Assembly: GCF_003473485.1 (NCBI RefSeq)
Contig: NC_053042.1
Coordinates: 54,027,762 to 54,091,761, forward strand
Origin: Medicago truncatula
Taxonomy: Eukaryota; Streptophyta; Magnoliopsida; Fabales; Fabaceae
Length of the DNA: 64,000 bases
Direction: 5' to 3'
This document shows positions 26,824 through 37,849 of this stretch, piece after piece. The stretch's first letter is position 1, and every line of letters begins with the position of its first letter. The position numbers were made by a program, and so were the translations under genes. The notes under the pieces are model-generated. The model was given only the letters and a program-made list of their open reading frames with translations. It was not told the origin of the DNA and did not search any database.

Positions 26824-27633
26824 CTAATTCCATAAGATATTTATAAAATTATTTTCTAGATAATATATAACTCATATCCCACACAGTAAAATGCAACAAC
26901 TTATAAAATAAATAAATTAATACAATTAGAAGAAAAAAAGCTGCAACTGACTTGAAATAATAAACTAGAATATCCTTCAAAAAAAAAAAAAACTAGAATA
27001 AAAAGGAAAAAAAAAAACAAACAAGAGATCATTGATCATCATCATGGGATAATGGATTATAAAACAATAAAAAAACGATGATAAAAATAATGGCTTTGTT
27101 AACAAAAAAAAGAAAACAAACATAAAGAAGATTATTCATTATCATCACGTGACAATCACACCGGTGGTTTTGAAAACATCACTAACATATCCAATAATAA
27201 CGTGAAAAACTAATGATCAAGAAAATGTGACAAAGCAATATAGATAAACATTATTCATCAATCATATGACAAAAATTAATAAGCAATACTCACATCGTAA
27301 AGTTCTGAAACAACGACAACGACAGCAAAATAAGAGTAGGGTTGGAAGAGTAGTTACAGGTAAGAAATAACAATGATCGATAACCTAATAATAAAAATTG
27401 GGATAAGGATATTCTTGGAATTTTAAAATAATTTAAGGATAATTTTGACAGTGTAATAAAATCTTAAAGAGCTTCCCTCCCCTTCCCACAAAAAAACTCC
27501 AATTTAATGGGAAGCAATAAATGAGCATATAAGGGATTTTTCTTCCCTCCCCATCCCTCAAAATTGAACCAAACAAATAAATTTTAAAATATCCCCTCCC
27601 TTCCCTACCAAAAATCTCCAACCAAACGGACCC

Positions 27634-28415
27634 TAAAGCTTGAACAGTCAATAAAACTATACTACGGTGAAAATCTTTGATTATTTTTCTTTGACAATTC
27701 ATATGTGGATTTTTAGAAATTAATAATAATATTTTTTTTATAATGTGATCTTTCTTTAACATGTTTCTTTGTGACAAAAATAATCAATATTCAACCAATC
27801 AAGTTTATACAATATATCGAAAAAATTCAAAGCAGCTAAAATAGAAAAGACGAAACTTCTTTTAAAATTTTCTTTCTCCTTCGTTCATCGAAGAGGATGG
27901 TTTTAGGTCATTTTTTGACCTAGAATCATCCCTCTCATTTTTTTCCCATTTTCTTTCAATTTAAATAAGTGGTTTTCACATATATTATCACGTGTTTCCT
28001 TTTGTATTTTTTGTGATTTCGTCGTCTAAGTACGGCGTTGTGTTGTTCGTCGTTTTTTGTGGCATTTGATTTCGCGTCTTGTCGCGGTGTACGTTTAGTC
28101 CCTATTGAAAGATCGACATCAGTCAATTACAAAGTCAATGATTTTGTGCGGCGTTTGATTTCGCGTCTTGTAGAGGTGTTCGGTGACTTAGATTTTATCA
28201 TATTGTCTGTAGGCATTTTTCCGTCGTATGTTATTAACTTGGGTGCTGAGAGTTTGTTCGCAATTTCATCCTTTACGTTTTTAGCGATGTTTATATCTGA
28301 TGTATCTTATCAATTTGAATGAATGAATATCGTTTTGTTTTTGTCAAAGGTAAAAAGAAATTAATAATAACACTTTTTTTTAAAGAAAAATTAATAATAA
28401 TACTTCTATATGTAA
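27634..28415. other. Intergenic; possible LINE 3' tail
   Basis: 27880-28340 contains a GC-richer, T/G-rich patch (cggcgtttgatttcgcgtct appears twice, near 28055 and 28150) that ends in a tcaatttgaatgaatgaata-like tail, reminiscent of legume LINE 3' ends. The 94-codon open frame here has no recognisable domain and is not called a gene. Confidence 0.35.
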
Positions 28416-28756
28416 GACCATCCACAACAGAGCATCCAAATTGGGTGCTTAAATGAGTCTTTTATGTCCACATCACCCATTTTACGGTAATACTTAATAA
28501 GTACCAATTTTCTCCAACCCAGCACCTCAAAAGAAATTATTAAATAGGTCCCACAAATAGTTCTATATCATTTACCTTTCAATAAAATTTCTTTACTTTA
28601 TTAAGATTTATTAAATGGAACCCGCAAAAAATAAAGAGAGAGAGTGCTTCCATAACCACCCTCCTCCATAGGCACCCATATATTATACTCTACAATGGAG
28701 GTGTCTATTTAATATATGGTGTTAAATAGGTGAAATACACACCATTATGGATGATC
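28416..28756. mobile_element. TIR MITE copy 1 (341 bp), uninterrupted
   Basis: It begins GACCATCCACAACAGAGCAT and ends with the inverse-type ACCATTATGGATGATC. TAA flanks it at 28413-28415 and 28757-28759, consistent with a Harbinger/Tourist-like MITE. It is the empty-site reference for the Helitron that splits copy 2. Confidence 0.8.
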
Positions 28757-29083
28757 TAAGAGTTTATAAAATAATTTTGTAATCTCTAAGATCATCCACA
28801 ACATAGCACCTTAAACTAGATGCTTAAATTAATTTCATATGTCAACATCACTCATTGTACGGTAACACTTAATAAGCACCAATTTTCTCCAATCCAGCAC
28901 CTCAAAAGAAATTATTAAATAGGTCCTATAAATAATTTTATATCATTACATTTCAACAAAATTTATTTATTTTATTAATATTTATTAAATATGACCCATG
29001 AAAAATGAAGAGAGTGAGGGTGCTTCCATAGCCACCCTTCTCCATAGCTACCCATATATTAAACTCAAAAATGGGGGTGCGTA

Positions 29084-30772
29084 TCTCTTACTCTTTAATC
29101 TTATTAGGTTTGCAACAACTAAACCTAGAAAATTCCCTCCAAATGATCCGCATTAATTGCTAAGTGCTAACCCTAATTATATATTTCCTTCCAACACTTC
29201 TTCAATTTGAAATTCAAAAATTTTTGTTAGAAACCATGAATTGCATTAAATTACATCTATTGCTATACCTCTTGGAAAATACACAACTCTTCAACCAAGC
29301 ACACATCTTCAAAATAATTAATACATTGTATAAGATCTCTTATGTTATTAAATTCTATGATATATGCATATATGATATGTAAATTGGAAAAATATATTAT
29401 TACTTTTAATAAATATCAAAGTGTAATTATTCTTTTTAGAGTTGTACGTGTAATTTAGAAATTATATTAATTGAAGTGACTTTGTATTTCATGTAAGTGA
29501 ACATTTATTACAAGTCAATTTTTGATGTTTAATTAAAAAGGTAATAAATAAAATTGACCCGTACAACAATATAATATTGTATTCTTTTTATCTTTTTTCT
29601 TTATATTTTTTTTAAAAAAATGAGAAGATAATGCCCCAATAATATATTGTGATAAAATAAAACAACAATCTTTAATTGATTAGTTTTTCAAAACTAAAAT
29701 GTAAAATTTAATAAGATTCAAGTGTCATTGAAGGACATAGTAAAACAAATTTGATTGTAATATTGTATCTCTAATAATCTAATTTGTGTTTATTGATCGA
29801 CCCATAATCTTACGAGTTAAAGATTAGGCTAAACTGCAGTTTTGACCCCCTAACTTTCATAAAGGTGCGATTTTAGTCCCCTAATAAAAAAAATTACAAT
29901 TTAAACCCCTATGTTTTAGCCCCTTTGCAAAAGAGACCTTTTGGTCAATTTTGACCGGGTCAACGCGCATGTGTCATGCCACATGTGTATTTTCCCATTT
30001 ATTTTTATTGAAAAAGCCAATTGTGTAATACTTGAATTAAAAAAAAAAATTAAAAAAAAATGGAAAGGTTGGCACGTGAGACCCCCAATTCTTCAACCCT
30101 CCTTTTCATATTCGACCATAACCAAACCTTGTCTTCTTCATCTTATTCGACCATCTATTCTTCATCTGTTCTTCTCCATAACCGAACCTTCCTCTGTTCT
30201 CCCCATCGTCGCATCTTTTTTCTTCACCGTAGAACCCGTACTCGCCGTCGCCGTCGCCTTTCCATCTTCTTTCCACTTCATTTTCGCAACAAACAGAGAT
30301 GAACAATCAACTGGAATTTGATTTGTGAAGCAGAAACGAAGTGAACATGAAGTGATTGGGGATTTGTGAATCAACTGAATTTGATTTTCGGAAACTTAGG
30401 GGTTTTGCTTTTCACCTTAGAATGTGAAAGAAAGAAAAGAAGTGAAAATGAAGTTCTCTCACGTGCCAACCTTTCCATTTTTATTTTTATTTTAATTCAA
30501 GTATTACACAATTGGCTTTTTCAATAAAAATAAATGGGAAAATACACATGTGGCATGACACATGCGCGTTGACCCGGTCAAAATTGACCAAAAGGTCTCT
30601 TTTGCAAAGGGGCTAAAACATATGGGTTTAAATTGTAATTTTTTTTATTAGGGGACCAAAATCGCACCTTTATGAAAGTTAGGGGGTCAAAACTGCAGTT
30701 TAGCCTAAAGATTATTCATTAGTCTCTATTATAGTCGACAAGACCCGTGCGTCGCACGGGTTAAAATTCTAG
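29084..30772 (+). mobile_element. Helitron H3 (1.69 kb including a nested MULE)
   Basis: The 5' end is TCTCTTACTCTTTAATCTTA, preceded by A29083. The 3' end is the hairpin ACCCGTGCGTCGCACGGGT, spacer taaaatt, then CTAG (30769-30772) followed by T. Removing it restores the MITE copy 2 sequence exactly as in copy 1 (gtgcgta/tttaatat against gtgtcta/tttaatat). Without the nested MULE and its extra 9 bp it is about 800 bp long. No genes; mobilised in trans if at all. Confidence 0.92.
29827..30705. mobile_element. MULE with ~250-bp inverted repeats, nested in Helitron H3
   Basis: Left arm 29827-30081 (GGCTAAACTGCAGTTTTGAC...) and right arm 30457-30705 are inverse copies over about 250 bp. The direct 9-mer TAAAGATTA flanks it at 29818-29826 and 30706-30714. 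The 375-bp core, 30082-30456, has short repeats (ttcgaccata, cataaccgaacc) and a GC-richer ccgtcgccgtcgcc patch unlike its surroundings. It could be a captured host fragment, but no protein match is recognised and the open frames are in conflicting orientations. Confidence 0.9.
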
Positions 30773-30819
30773 TTTAATATAGTGCTAAATAGATGTAGCA
30801 TCCACCATTGTGGATGGTA

Positions 30820-32131
30820 TAATAGTCCAAATAATTACTGATACTTTAATTGTTGCCCAAAAATAAAATTGAGAAATGACAATTATTATCATTGATTTTG
30901 TAACCTCTAAACTAAGATAGTAAGTAAATTGGAGTAAATGACAATTATTAAGAAAGTAATTGTTTAGTAACCACTACAAGTAATCGATCTCATCCGTTGA
31001 TACGCAAATATGATGGACGTCTCATATTTTGTCAACAAAAAAAAATACATAAAAATTACATTATTTTCAATTGAAAAAGAATAATGATATGAAATAATAA
31101 TAATAATAATATTTAATGCTTAATATTTTTTTTTATCAATGGTTTTAATACTTTTTGAGGTTGCTTCTATAGTTGATGTTCACTAAGTTTTAGTTCACTC
31201 AATGCCATGTTAAGCTCGCTCCAATTCAAGTTTTTTTTTTTAAGGCTAATAAAAATATATAGAAGAAATGAAACAAAGAACAAAACGCTCCAATGCAAGT
31301 TTTATATAATTGCTAACATTTATAATAAATTTAGGCATAGTTCATCATATGATGGACGTCTTAGATTAAATGACATCATCTATACATTGGTCTTCTCCCT
31401 CTTCGTTCATTTCACATTTCATCTAAACTTTTGTGTCGGTAAGGGCAAAGGGGAGAGAAACCAATTTGTACGAGTTTGATCAATACACTCTTACTTTACT
31501 TCGAGGAGGAGCACACTCCCAAGTCTCAAGCCAATACTATCAGTCACTAAATCAACCCAAATGGGTTCTCCTCATCACAAATTGAATAGGAATTTCTGAT
31601 GTTTGCATTACATATCCAGGCATGCTAGACATCGATGACTGAGCCAAAACAATCATACCTTGAAAAGAAAGAGATCTAACCATTTTTTTTTTAATGGTAA
31701 ATATTATTCATGTCGGAAAACCATCGTTGACTGAGCCATTCCATTATTCCTTGAATATGTGAATACCAACACAAAAAATATGTTCAGAAGACAATTTCTC
31801 TCTGCAACATTCATTGAATTCAGATCACTATTAAAATGCAAGCAAAAATTGGTCAACATAAATTATTGTATTTACCAAATACATCAACTTATGTTGATTT
31901 ATTTTTCCTTACATTTAAGGACGGAGATAGTATGTGCTTTACATCATTTTTTACGAAGCTTCAAATGCTTTGCCAATATTAAATCTGAAAAGGTGATTTA
32001 AGATTTTATCAAAATCAACAATTGTGTCAAAAAATCAAAATCAACAAAAGTTATGGTATTCCCTACTCGACTTTTAATTTTAGACGGAGAGAATATTATG
32101 TTTGTAACTTTTACTCTATACTGCAAAACTA
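30820..32131. other. Intergenic, no gene
   Basis: Only short open frames without domains. Stowaway-like half ends occur near 31905-31932 (taaggacggagatagta) and 32060-32095 (tttagacggagagaata). Confidence 0.4.
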
Positions 32132-32971
32132 GGTGGGATTTAGTATGAGAATGGGGAGTTCTTTTCCTTGATGGGAAAGTTGAATCTTGACCATTGATAT
32201 AATAGTTTTTTATTCCAATGGATGTGATCTTTTACCTGCAACTTGCTAAAACATTTTGTTGGCACATGGTATACCTTTTACAGCGCCCCCACCTGCTTAT
32301 TAATTAACATTATTTCATCAAGGTTATTTATGATTCTAACCAATGTTTATAATCATATTTGTGTTGAGAAAGATTTGCAAAATAATGAAAAAAAGTTCTA
32401 CAAATAATTGGTAACTAACCACAACAAAAACTTGCAATTAGTGATATGCAAAATAAATCCTTATTTTGATATACAAAATATGGGTTAATAATATTTAAAA
32501 GATCAGATCGGTGTAAGATCATAACTTCGATAGTGTAACGAACAAGATCGGTGAAAGATCTGATTGAGTTTTGCTTGATTAAACAACAAACTTTAGATCA
32601 GTGGGGTTAATCCATGGATGCCATAGAATACTGTCGAGGGAGAAGGAATAATATAGGTTGTTGTTTGAAGATTTCTTTGTTAAGAAATGAAGATGGCGTT
32701 TTCAGTTTTTTCATTGGATTTGTTGAGTTTCGTTTTTTGCTTTTGGAGAGAAGGAGGATGGGACCAAAGCGTGTATATTGTTTGTTTTCTTCTCTAAAAT
32801 TAATCTGAAGTCAAGTAGTAGTAAAAAGGGGGAGGTGTAATAGGAAAAACAAACAACATTAAAAAACTGTTTTTTTTTTGTTCAAACCAGTTACAGAACC
32901 TCCACCTGGTATGGAAAAGGACAGTTTCCCATGGTGGAAAAGAACTGTCCGATCCCAGGCTAAACGCCACC
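32132..32971. mobile_element. MULE-type element related to the one at 4563
   Basis: The left end GGTGGGATTTAGTATGAGAA and the right end read inward GGTGGCGTTTAGCCTGGGAT are followed by shared subterminal words (agttcttttcc, catggtgggaaa type). The internal phrase gaccattgatata...ttacctgcaact parallels the 4563 element. No clear target duplication, so it is probably older or rearranged. Confidence 0.65.
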
Positions 32972-33927
32972 TATGTTGTTATCTTAACAAATTTAAACAT
33001 ATGCAAGAGTCACGGGGAATTTAAACTTAAGGTGTGGTTGATTTGTTATAAAATGAAGGAGAATACAAAACAACTCTACATGTTTAGTGTTTGATTTTTA
33101 AAACTGTTTCAGGGACATAACAAACTGGAGGAGGCAATGGACAGGACAAAAACTGAAATTTTTGTCCTTCACCAAACCACAACACAACTTTTTGTCCCAC
33201 GTACAAGTTGTCTAAAACACAAAAATAACATTTTGTCCCTCAAAAATCATATAAAACAAAATATTATTCAATACCATAAAAATAAAAATTTGTTATGTAT
33301 TATTCTGTCTTGTGCTGTGCTGTTCTACTTTGTACTTAATGTTTTGCAAACCAAACGCACGCACTCTCATTTGTTCCAACCATGTTATCCCTAATTTTTA
33401 ACCGGTTGTTGCTCACAATTTCACAAATGCACAATATCAGTATTTTATCCAAATTGAAAATTTAGAGTCCTAGCGAAATGACATAATTTTATTTTTTTTG
33501 TAAATAAGCAAAAGGACAAACTTTTTTTGGTGGCGGCCGAAATTTAAGCGGACCTTTGCATATATTATACATCCCTGTGAACTGATAAGCTAGGGTCATA
33601 TGATTATACTTTGTCTAATATTATCAATTTTTTTTATTTTTGTCAAATAGCCTAGTAACTGAAGCTCACACATTTTAAACCTGGAAAGTGGGGTGTTCGA
33701 GTTTCGAAATATATTACCAATTTTTAATTGTATGCGCATGTGACTACATACGTATAGATATCAGAAAAATTTATGATGATAATTTGATTATTTTTCAAGT
33801 AACACTACTAGTTGACCATTCAATATAAGGATGCAATACTACGGATGCTTACTTGGACTTGATAATTTAATTTCAAAAGTCTTGCCATGGTCCCATTGGT
33901 GATTCTTCAAGACTTTTCAATTGAACT
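32972..33927. other. Intergenic with transposon-end-like sequence
   Basis: 33029-33360 starts aaggtgtggttgatttg and ends aaaccaaacgcacgcac, an inverse-like pair that may bound another TIR element. 33528-33600 resembles the dispersed repeat at 23071. No gene. Confidence 0.35.
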
Positions 33928-35165
33928 TCGTTTTTTGGAAAAATGATTTCCATTAGAACCAGATCGATGCCGGGTAAATGATGTCATTGACCCCAGATAT
34001 CTTAGTCTAAAAATTAGAATCAAATTAAACAAAGTTCCAACAACCTTTTTCGTTCTAACAACCTTTTTTTTACAAAATGTTCTAACAAACATAAAGGATC
34101 GATTGTTTTGATACCCTATCAAATCTTTATTTGATACGTTGTAAATTAAAATTGATCATTTCTAAAATTTGGTAACATCCCAAATATAAATTAAATCTTA
34201 AAATGAAATTGTCATTGATTTTCCCTTGAAGAATTATATACCGATTCAGAATTCCGTTTCTCTTACAGGATTCATAGGCCAGAGCCTCATAAGTTAAAAA
34301 TATAATTTGAAATAAAATAGTTTCGTTGAAGATTTTCTTGTTTGCTTGAGAATGTTACCTAGACGTGGTGTTTTAAATTCGGATTCTCTTGCTTGCGTTG
34401 TAAGTTGTGGTTAAACGAAAACTTTTCTGGAGTTGTTGAACAAAAGCTTAAAACATCTATTCTTTTAATGTTCTTTTTTTTAGATGTATTTGAAAGTTAA
34501 TCTTGAATTCATCAAAGACATCAATAGGAAGGCTTCATGTAGTTTTGGCTAGCATGCATTTTGTAAATTTGGAAGGAACATAAGACTATTTTGTCGAAAA
34601 GATTCATCGGTTGTTGATATTGTTGATAGGGTGAAACTCCATCGTGGTGTTGGCATAAAGCAAAATTTCAAAACATTTGTTCTGATCTAAATCATTGTTG
34701 GTCGAACCCAATTGTGTGCTTTAAAGTGAAATAATTATTTTATCTTTCGATGTAATTGTCGTTTTATGGTTTTGTTTTTGGTATTATTCTTTGCATGACT
34801 TGTGCTTGAATAGAGTTTTTTTTTATGCATATGAAACTTGAAAAGAGTTTTACATCAATTTTAGTTTCTTTTTTAAAATATAACCATCTAGATTGTTGGA
34901 GGAAACATGCATAAGAATAATAATATCACTGAATGTGAAAGGTTGGCCACATCGTTCTTCTCCATATGCAAAGAAGTCAACAATAGCAACAAATAAGAGC
35001 GCCAACATTTGTTTTTCTAAATTTATAAATATTCAATTCAGCAAGTTGCTCCATCTCATTTATACCTCACTACTTCTATAACCATAAGTGGCAGCAAGTG
35101 CAAGCTAGCTAGCTAGCTATTGCAAGAAGAAGAAAAAAATATATCTTCTTGCAATTCGCAATATT
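33928..35165. repeat. Upstream flank of transporter gene 1, duplicated at gene 2
   Basis: It aligns with about 39098-40322, for example gccgggtaaatgatgtcatt... tatcttagtctaaaaattag, and again near 34520-34720 against 39700-39920. It is the 5' part of a duplicated segment that includes the following transporter gene. Confidence 0.75.
35059..35064 (+). promoter_or_regulatory. Putative TATA box, transporter gene 1
   Basis: CTCATTTATA lies 102 bp upstream of the ATG. The same CTCATTTATA word precedes genes 2 (40240-40248) and 3 (43508-43516). Confidence 0.5.
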
Positions 35166-36956
35166 ATGGCGGTAGGTAATTCCATTGGTGTTCATGGTTT
35201 GGGAGACATGAAGAGTCTCACCGTCCAATTCATCACCGGGCGTTGGTTCGTCATTTTTGCCTCCTTTCTAATCATGGCAGCAGCCGGAGCCACCTACATG
35301 TTCGGTCTATACTCCCCAGACATAAAAACAACACTTGGCTATGACCAAAGTACACTGAACCTCCTTAGTTTTTTCAAAGACTTTGGTAGCAACGTTGGTG
35401 TCCTTTCAGGACTAATCAACGAACTCTATCCACCTTGGGTAGTTTTGACAATAGGTGCTATTCTCAATTTCTTTGGTTACTTCATGATTTGGTTATCAGT
35501 TACCAAAAAAATAGCAAGACCACAAGTTTGGCAAATGTGTCTTTACATTTGTATAGGTGCTAATTCTCAGTCTTTTGCAAACACTGGTTCACTTGTGACT
35601 TGTGTTAAGAATTTCCCTGAATCTCGCGGCGCGGTTTTGGGAATTCTTAAAGGCTATGTTGGTCTCAGTGGTGCAATCATCACACAGCTTTACTCTGCTA
35701 TTTATTATGATGACACAAAGGCTTTGATTTTGTTTATTGGTTGGCTTCCTGCTGCTATTTCGTTTGCTTTTCTTCGAACCATTCGATATATGAAACCTGT
35801 TCGACAAGTTAATGAGCTTAAGGTTTTTTATAATTTCTTGTATATCTCACTTGGTCTTGCTGGATTCTTGTTGGTTATGATCATAATTCAGAAGAAGGTT
35901 AGTTTTTCACAGAGTGAGTATGGTTTAAGTGCTGCTGTCGTTATTTTCTTGCTTTTTCTACCACTTGCCGTTGTTTTCATTGAAGAGAACAAGATTTGGC
36001 AGAGTAAAAAACTTGCTTTGGTTGATCCTTCACCAGTGAAAATAGTAACAGAAGGTGAAACAGTAACTGAAACAGAAAAGGTCAACTCTGCTGTTTCAGT
36101 TTCAGCTCCAAAAAAAGATCCAAAATGGTGGGAAGATGTGTTCAATCCACCAGCAAGAGGTGAGGATTATACAATACTTCAAGCACTTTTCAGCATGGAC
36201 ATGTTGATACTATTTGTGGCATGTATTTGTGGTGTTGGAGGAACTTTGACAGCAATTGATAATCTTGGTCAGATAGGAACATCACTAAGATATCCAAAGA
36301 AAAGCATAAGCACTTTTGTGTCTTTAGTAAGCATTTGGAATTATCTAGGACGTGTTTTCTCAGGATTTGTTTCTGAACATTTTCTAACAAAGTACAGATT
36401 TCCTCGTCCTCTTATGCTTACTATGACTCTCTTTGTCTCTTGTGTGGGACACCTTTTGATAGCATTTGATGTGCCAGAGGGTCTTTATGTAGCTTCAGTG
36501 ATTATTGGATTTTGTTTTGGTGCTCAATGGCCATTACTTTTTGCCATTATATCAGAACTTTTTGGACTTAAATATTATGCAACTTTGTATAATTTTGGAA
36601 GTGTAGCAAGTCCCCTTGGATTATATGTGCTTAATGTGAAGATCGCTGGTCATTTGTATGACAAAGAAGCAAAGAAGCAATTGGAAGCACTTGGAAAGCA
36701 AAGAATAGAAGGGCAGGAATTGAATTGTGTTGGTGTTGATTGTTACAAGTTATCTTTCATTATTATCACAGCTGCAACATTTTTTGGTGCTGTTGTTTCA
36801 CTTATTTTGGTGGCTAGGACCAGAAAGTTTTACAAAGGTGACATATACAAGAGATATAGGGAAGAAGCTGAAATGGTGGAGGTAAAGAACGTAGAAAAGA
36901 CAGAGGAAGATGACAAAGTTGGTCAACAGCAGCATGTTGCGACAACTTGGAATTAG
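35166..36956 (+). CDS. Nodulin-like / MFS transporter, paralog 1 (596 aa)
   Basis: Single-exon gene for a multipass membrane protein of the plant Nodulin-like family within the major facilitator superfamily (often annotated NFD4-like). TM1 is at about residues 27-48 ([20 protein letters not shown]). It is followed by [25 protein letters not shown] and the family signature [20 protein letters not shown] with [20 protein letters not shown] hydrophilic central loop at about 275-335 holds [20 protein letters not shown]. The C-terminal MFS half contains [20 protein letters not shown] and [16 protein letters not shown], and a cytosolic tail [15 protein letters not shown]. Substrate is unknown for most of the family. 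The gene is first of three close paralogs and shares long identical stretches with paralog 3. The ATG at 35166 is supported by alignment with paralog 3 (same [16 protein letters not shown] start). Confidence 0.93.
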   Translation: MAVGNSIGVHGLGDMKSLTVQFITGRWFVIFASFLIMAAAGATYMFGLYSPDIKTTLGYDQSTLNLLSFFKDFGSNVGVLSGLINELYPPWVVLTIGAILNFFGYFMIWLSVTKKIARPQVWQMCLYICIGANSQSFANTGSLVTCVKNFPESRGAVLGILKGYVGLSGAIITQLYSAIYYDDTKALILFIGWLPAAISFAFLRTIRYMKPVRQVNELKVFYNFLYISLGLAGFLLVMIIIQKKVSFSQSEYGLSAAVVIFLLFLPLAVVFIEENKIWQSKKLALVDPSPVKIVTEGETVTETEKVNSAVSVSAPKKDPKWWEDVFNPPARGEDYTILQALFSMDMLILFVACICGVGGTLTAIDNLGQIGTSLRYPKKSISTFVSLVSIWNYLGRVFSGFVSEHFLTKYRFPRPLMLTMTLFVSCVGHLLIAFDVPEGLYVASVIIGFCFGAQWPLLFAIISELFGLKYYATLYNFGSVASPLGLYVLNVKIAGHLYDKEAKKQLEALGKQRIEGQELNCVGVDCYKLSFIIITAATFFGAVVSLILVARTRKFYKGDIYKRYREEAEMVEVKNVEKTEEDDKVGQQQHVATTWN

Positions 36957-37161
36957 GACAAATGGTTAAGGACGATATTATAGATCATAGATCATATAAG
37001 TGTAAACATGAAATTTAAAATTTGTCATACATATTATAAAGTATAATTGTAGCTTTATGTGTGTTTGTTTTTCTTTGTAGTGATGTATACTTGTCATTTT
37101 CTTTTGTCACACATTCAAAGAAAAGAAACTTGATTGCATTGTTATACAATAATTTAATGCA

Positions 37162-37394
37162 ATATGTCCGGTTAGCATGATTGTGTAGGATTGAGACCTC
37201 GAAGTATGCTTAATTCAAAGTCTGAGATTTGATTCCCTCGTGTGTTAACAATTATTCTGTTGGATCAGTCCATACAGAGTTGTGCAGCTCTTACTTCAAT
37301 CGGGATGATCTCGCTAAAGGATGGTGAAATTGGTTCGTTGGATTAATGGGTGCTTAGCCGGACACTGAATTTTTTTTTCTTAAAAAAAAAAAAA
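37162..37394 (+). mobile_element. SINE-like retroposon with poly-A tail and 16-bp target duplication
   Basis: A 233-bp insert begins atatgtccggttagcatgat, contains gagatttgattccctcg (box-B-like) and ends in a long A run. It is flanked by acaataatttaatgca (37146-37161) and actatagtttaatgca (37395-37410), 14 of 16 identical. The region downstream of paralog 3 (about 45540-45562) has the same site once, without the insert. Size, A-tail and flanking repeats fit a SINE. The box A is not clear, so a short LINE-mobilised retroposon is possible. Confidence 0.75.
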
Positions 37395-37410
37395 ACTATA
37401 GTTTAATGCA

Positions 37411-37680
37411 GATTTGCTCCTTTACTTACATGCACGTTGATGGTTTGAGGCTGTGTGTTCCAAACATGTTTGAACGAATCCATGTTAACTAATGTATTGG
37501 TGCTGTCAGTAAACCAAGACCTCTGTGGAATCGAGATCATTTCCAATATTTCAACTCCGAAGTTATGACTTATTTAGGTTAGAACGATGAATCTGTTCAT
37601 TTTTAAATTTTAATAGGCAACATGATTAGATTAAAATTTGGATTCAACCAAAAGGGACAAAAATTAAACTTTTTAACTTT
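37411..37680. repeat. Downstream flank of gene 1, duplicated beyond gene 3
   Basis: gtttgaggctgtg...ccaaacatgtttgaa... caaccaaaagggaca aligns with 50068-50285, on the far side of Helitron H2. Genes 1 and 3 therefore share 3' flanks. Confidence 0.75.
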
Positions 37681-37849
37681 ATTAAATTAAACCAAATTAA
37701 TTCTTAAACCCTAATATCAATCATGTTAATTATCAAAACTAGTGAATTAATATGCGGACACATACCTGAATTTATTCATAATCACTGAGTCTCCTTGTGA
37801 TAATGAGATGCAACCGTGAAGTTTGGTACGATATTCTCCATAGACAACT

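Larger units (their letters stand above)
23496..27633 (-). mobile_element. PIF/Harbinger element with transposase and ORF1 pseudogenes (4.1 kb)
   Basis: The left end GGGTGTGTTTGGTTT and the right end read inward GGGTCCGTTTGGTT form imperfect inverted repeats. Flanking trinucleotides are TTA (23493-23495) and TAA (27634-27636), not an exact duplication. The left subterminal arm closely resembles the arms of E1 and E2. The right 200 bp is a different, cccttcccctccc-rich sequence, so the right boundary may belong to another element. Two divergent-with-age genes, transposase then ORF1, both lie on the minus strand. Confidence 0.65.
28790..30819. mobile_element. TIR MITE copy 2, split by a Helitron
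   Basis: 28790-29083 and 30773-30819 together align end to end with copy 1. The two parts sum to 294 + 47 = 341 bp, the same length as copy 1. Everything between is a Helitron. Confidence 0.85.

Noticed and set aside
29941-30321. 126-codon open frame in the nested MULE
   Set aside because: It spans the inverted arm and the core, is mirrored by other open frames on both strands, and shows no family similarity.
35888-36145. Minus-strand open frames repeated inside each transporter gene (also near 40973-41284 and 44241-44558)
   Set aside because: They are antisense shadows conserved only because the coding strand is conserved.
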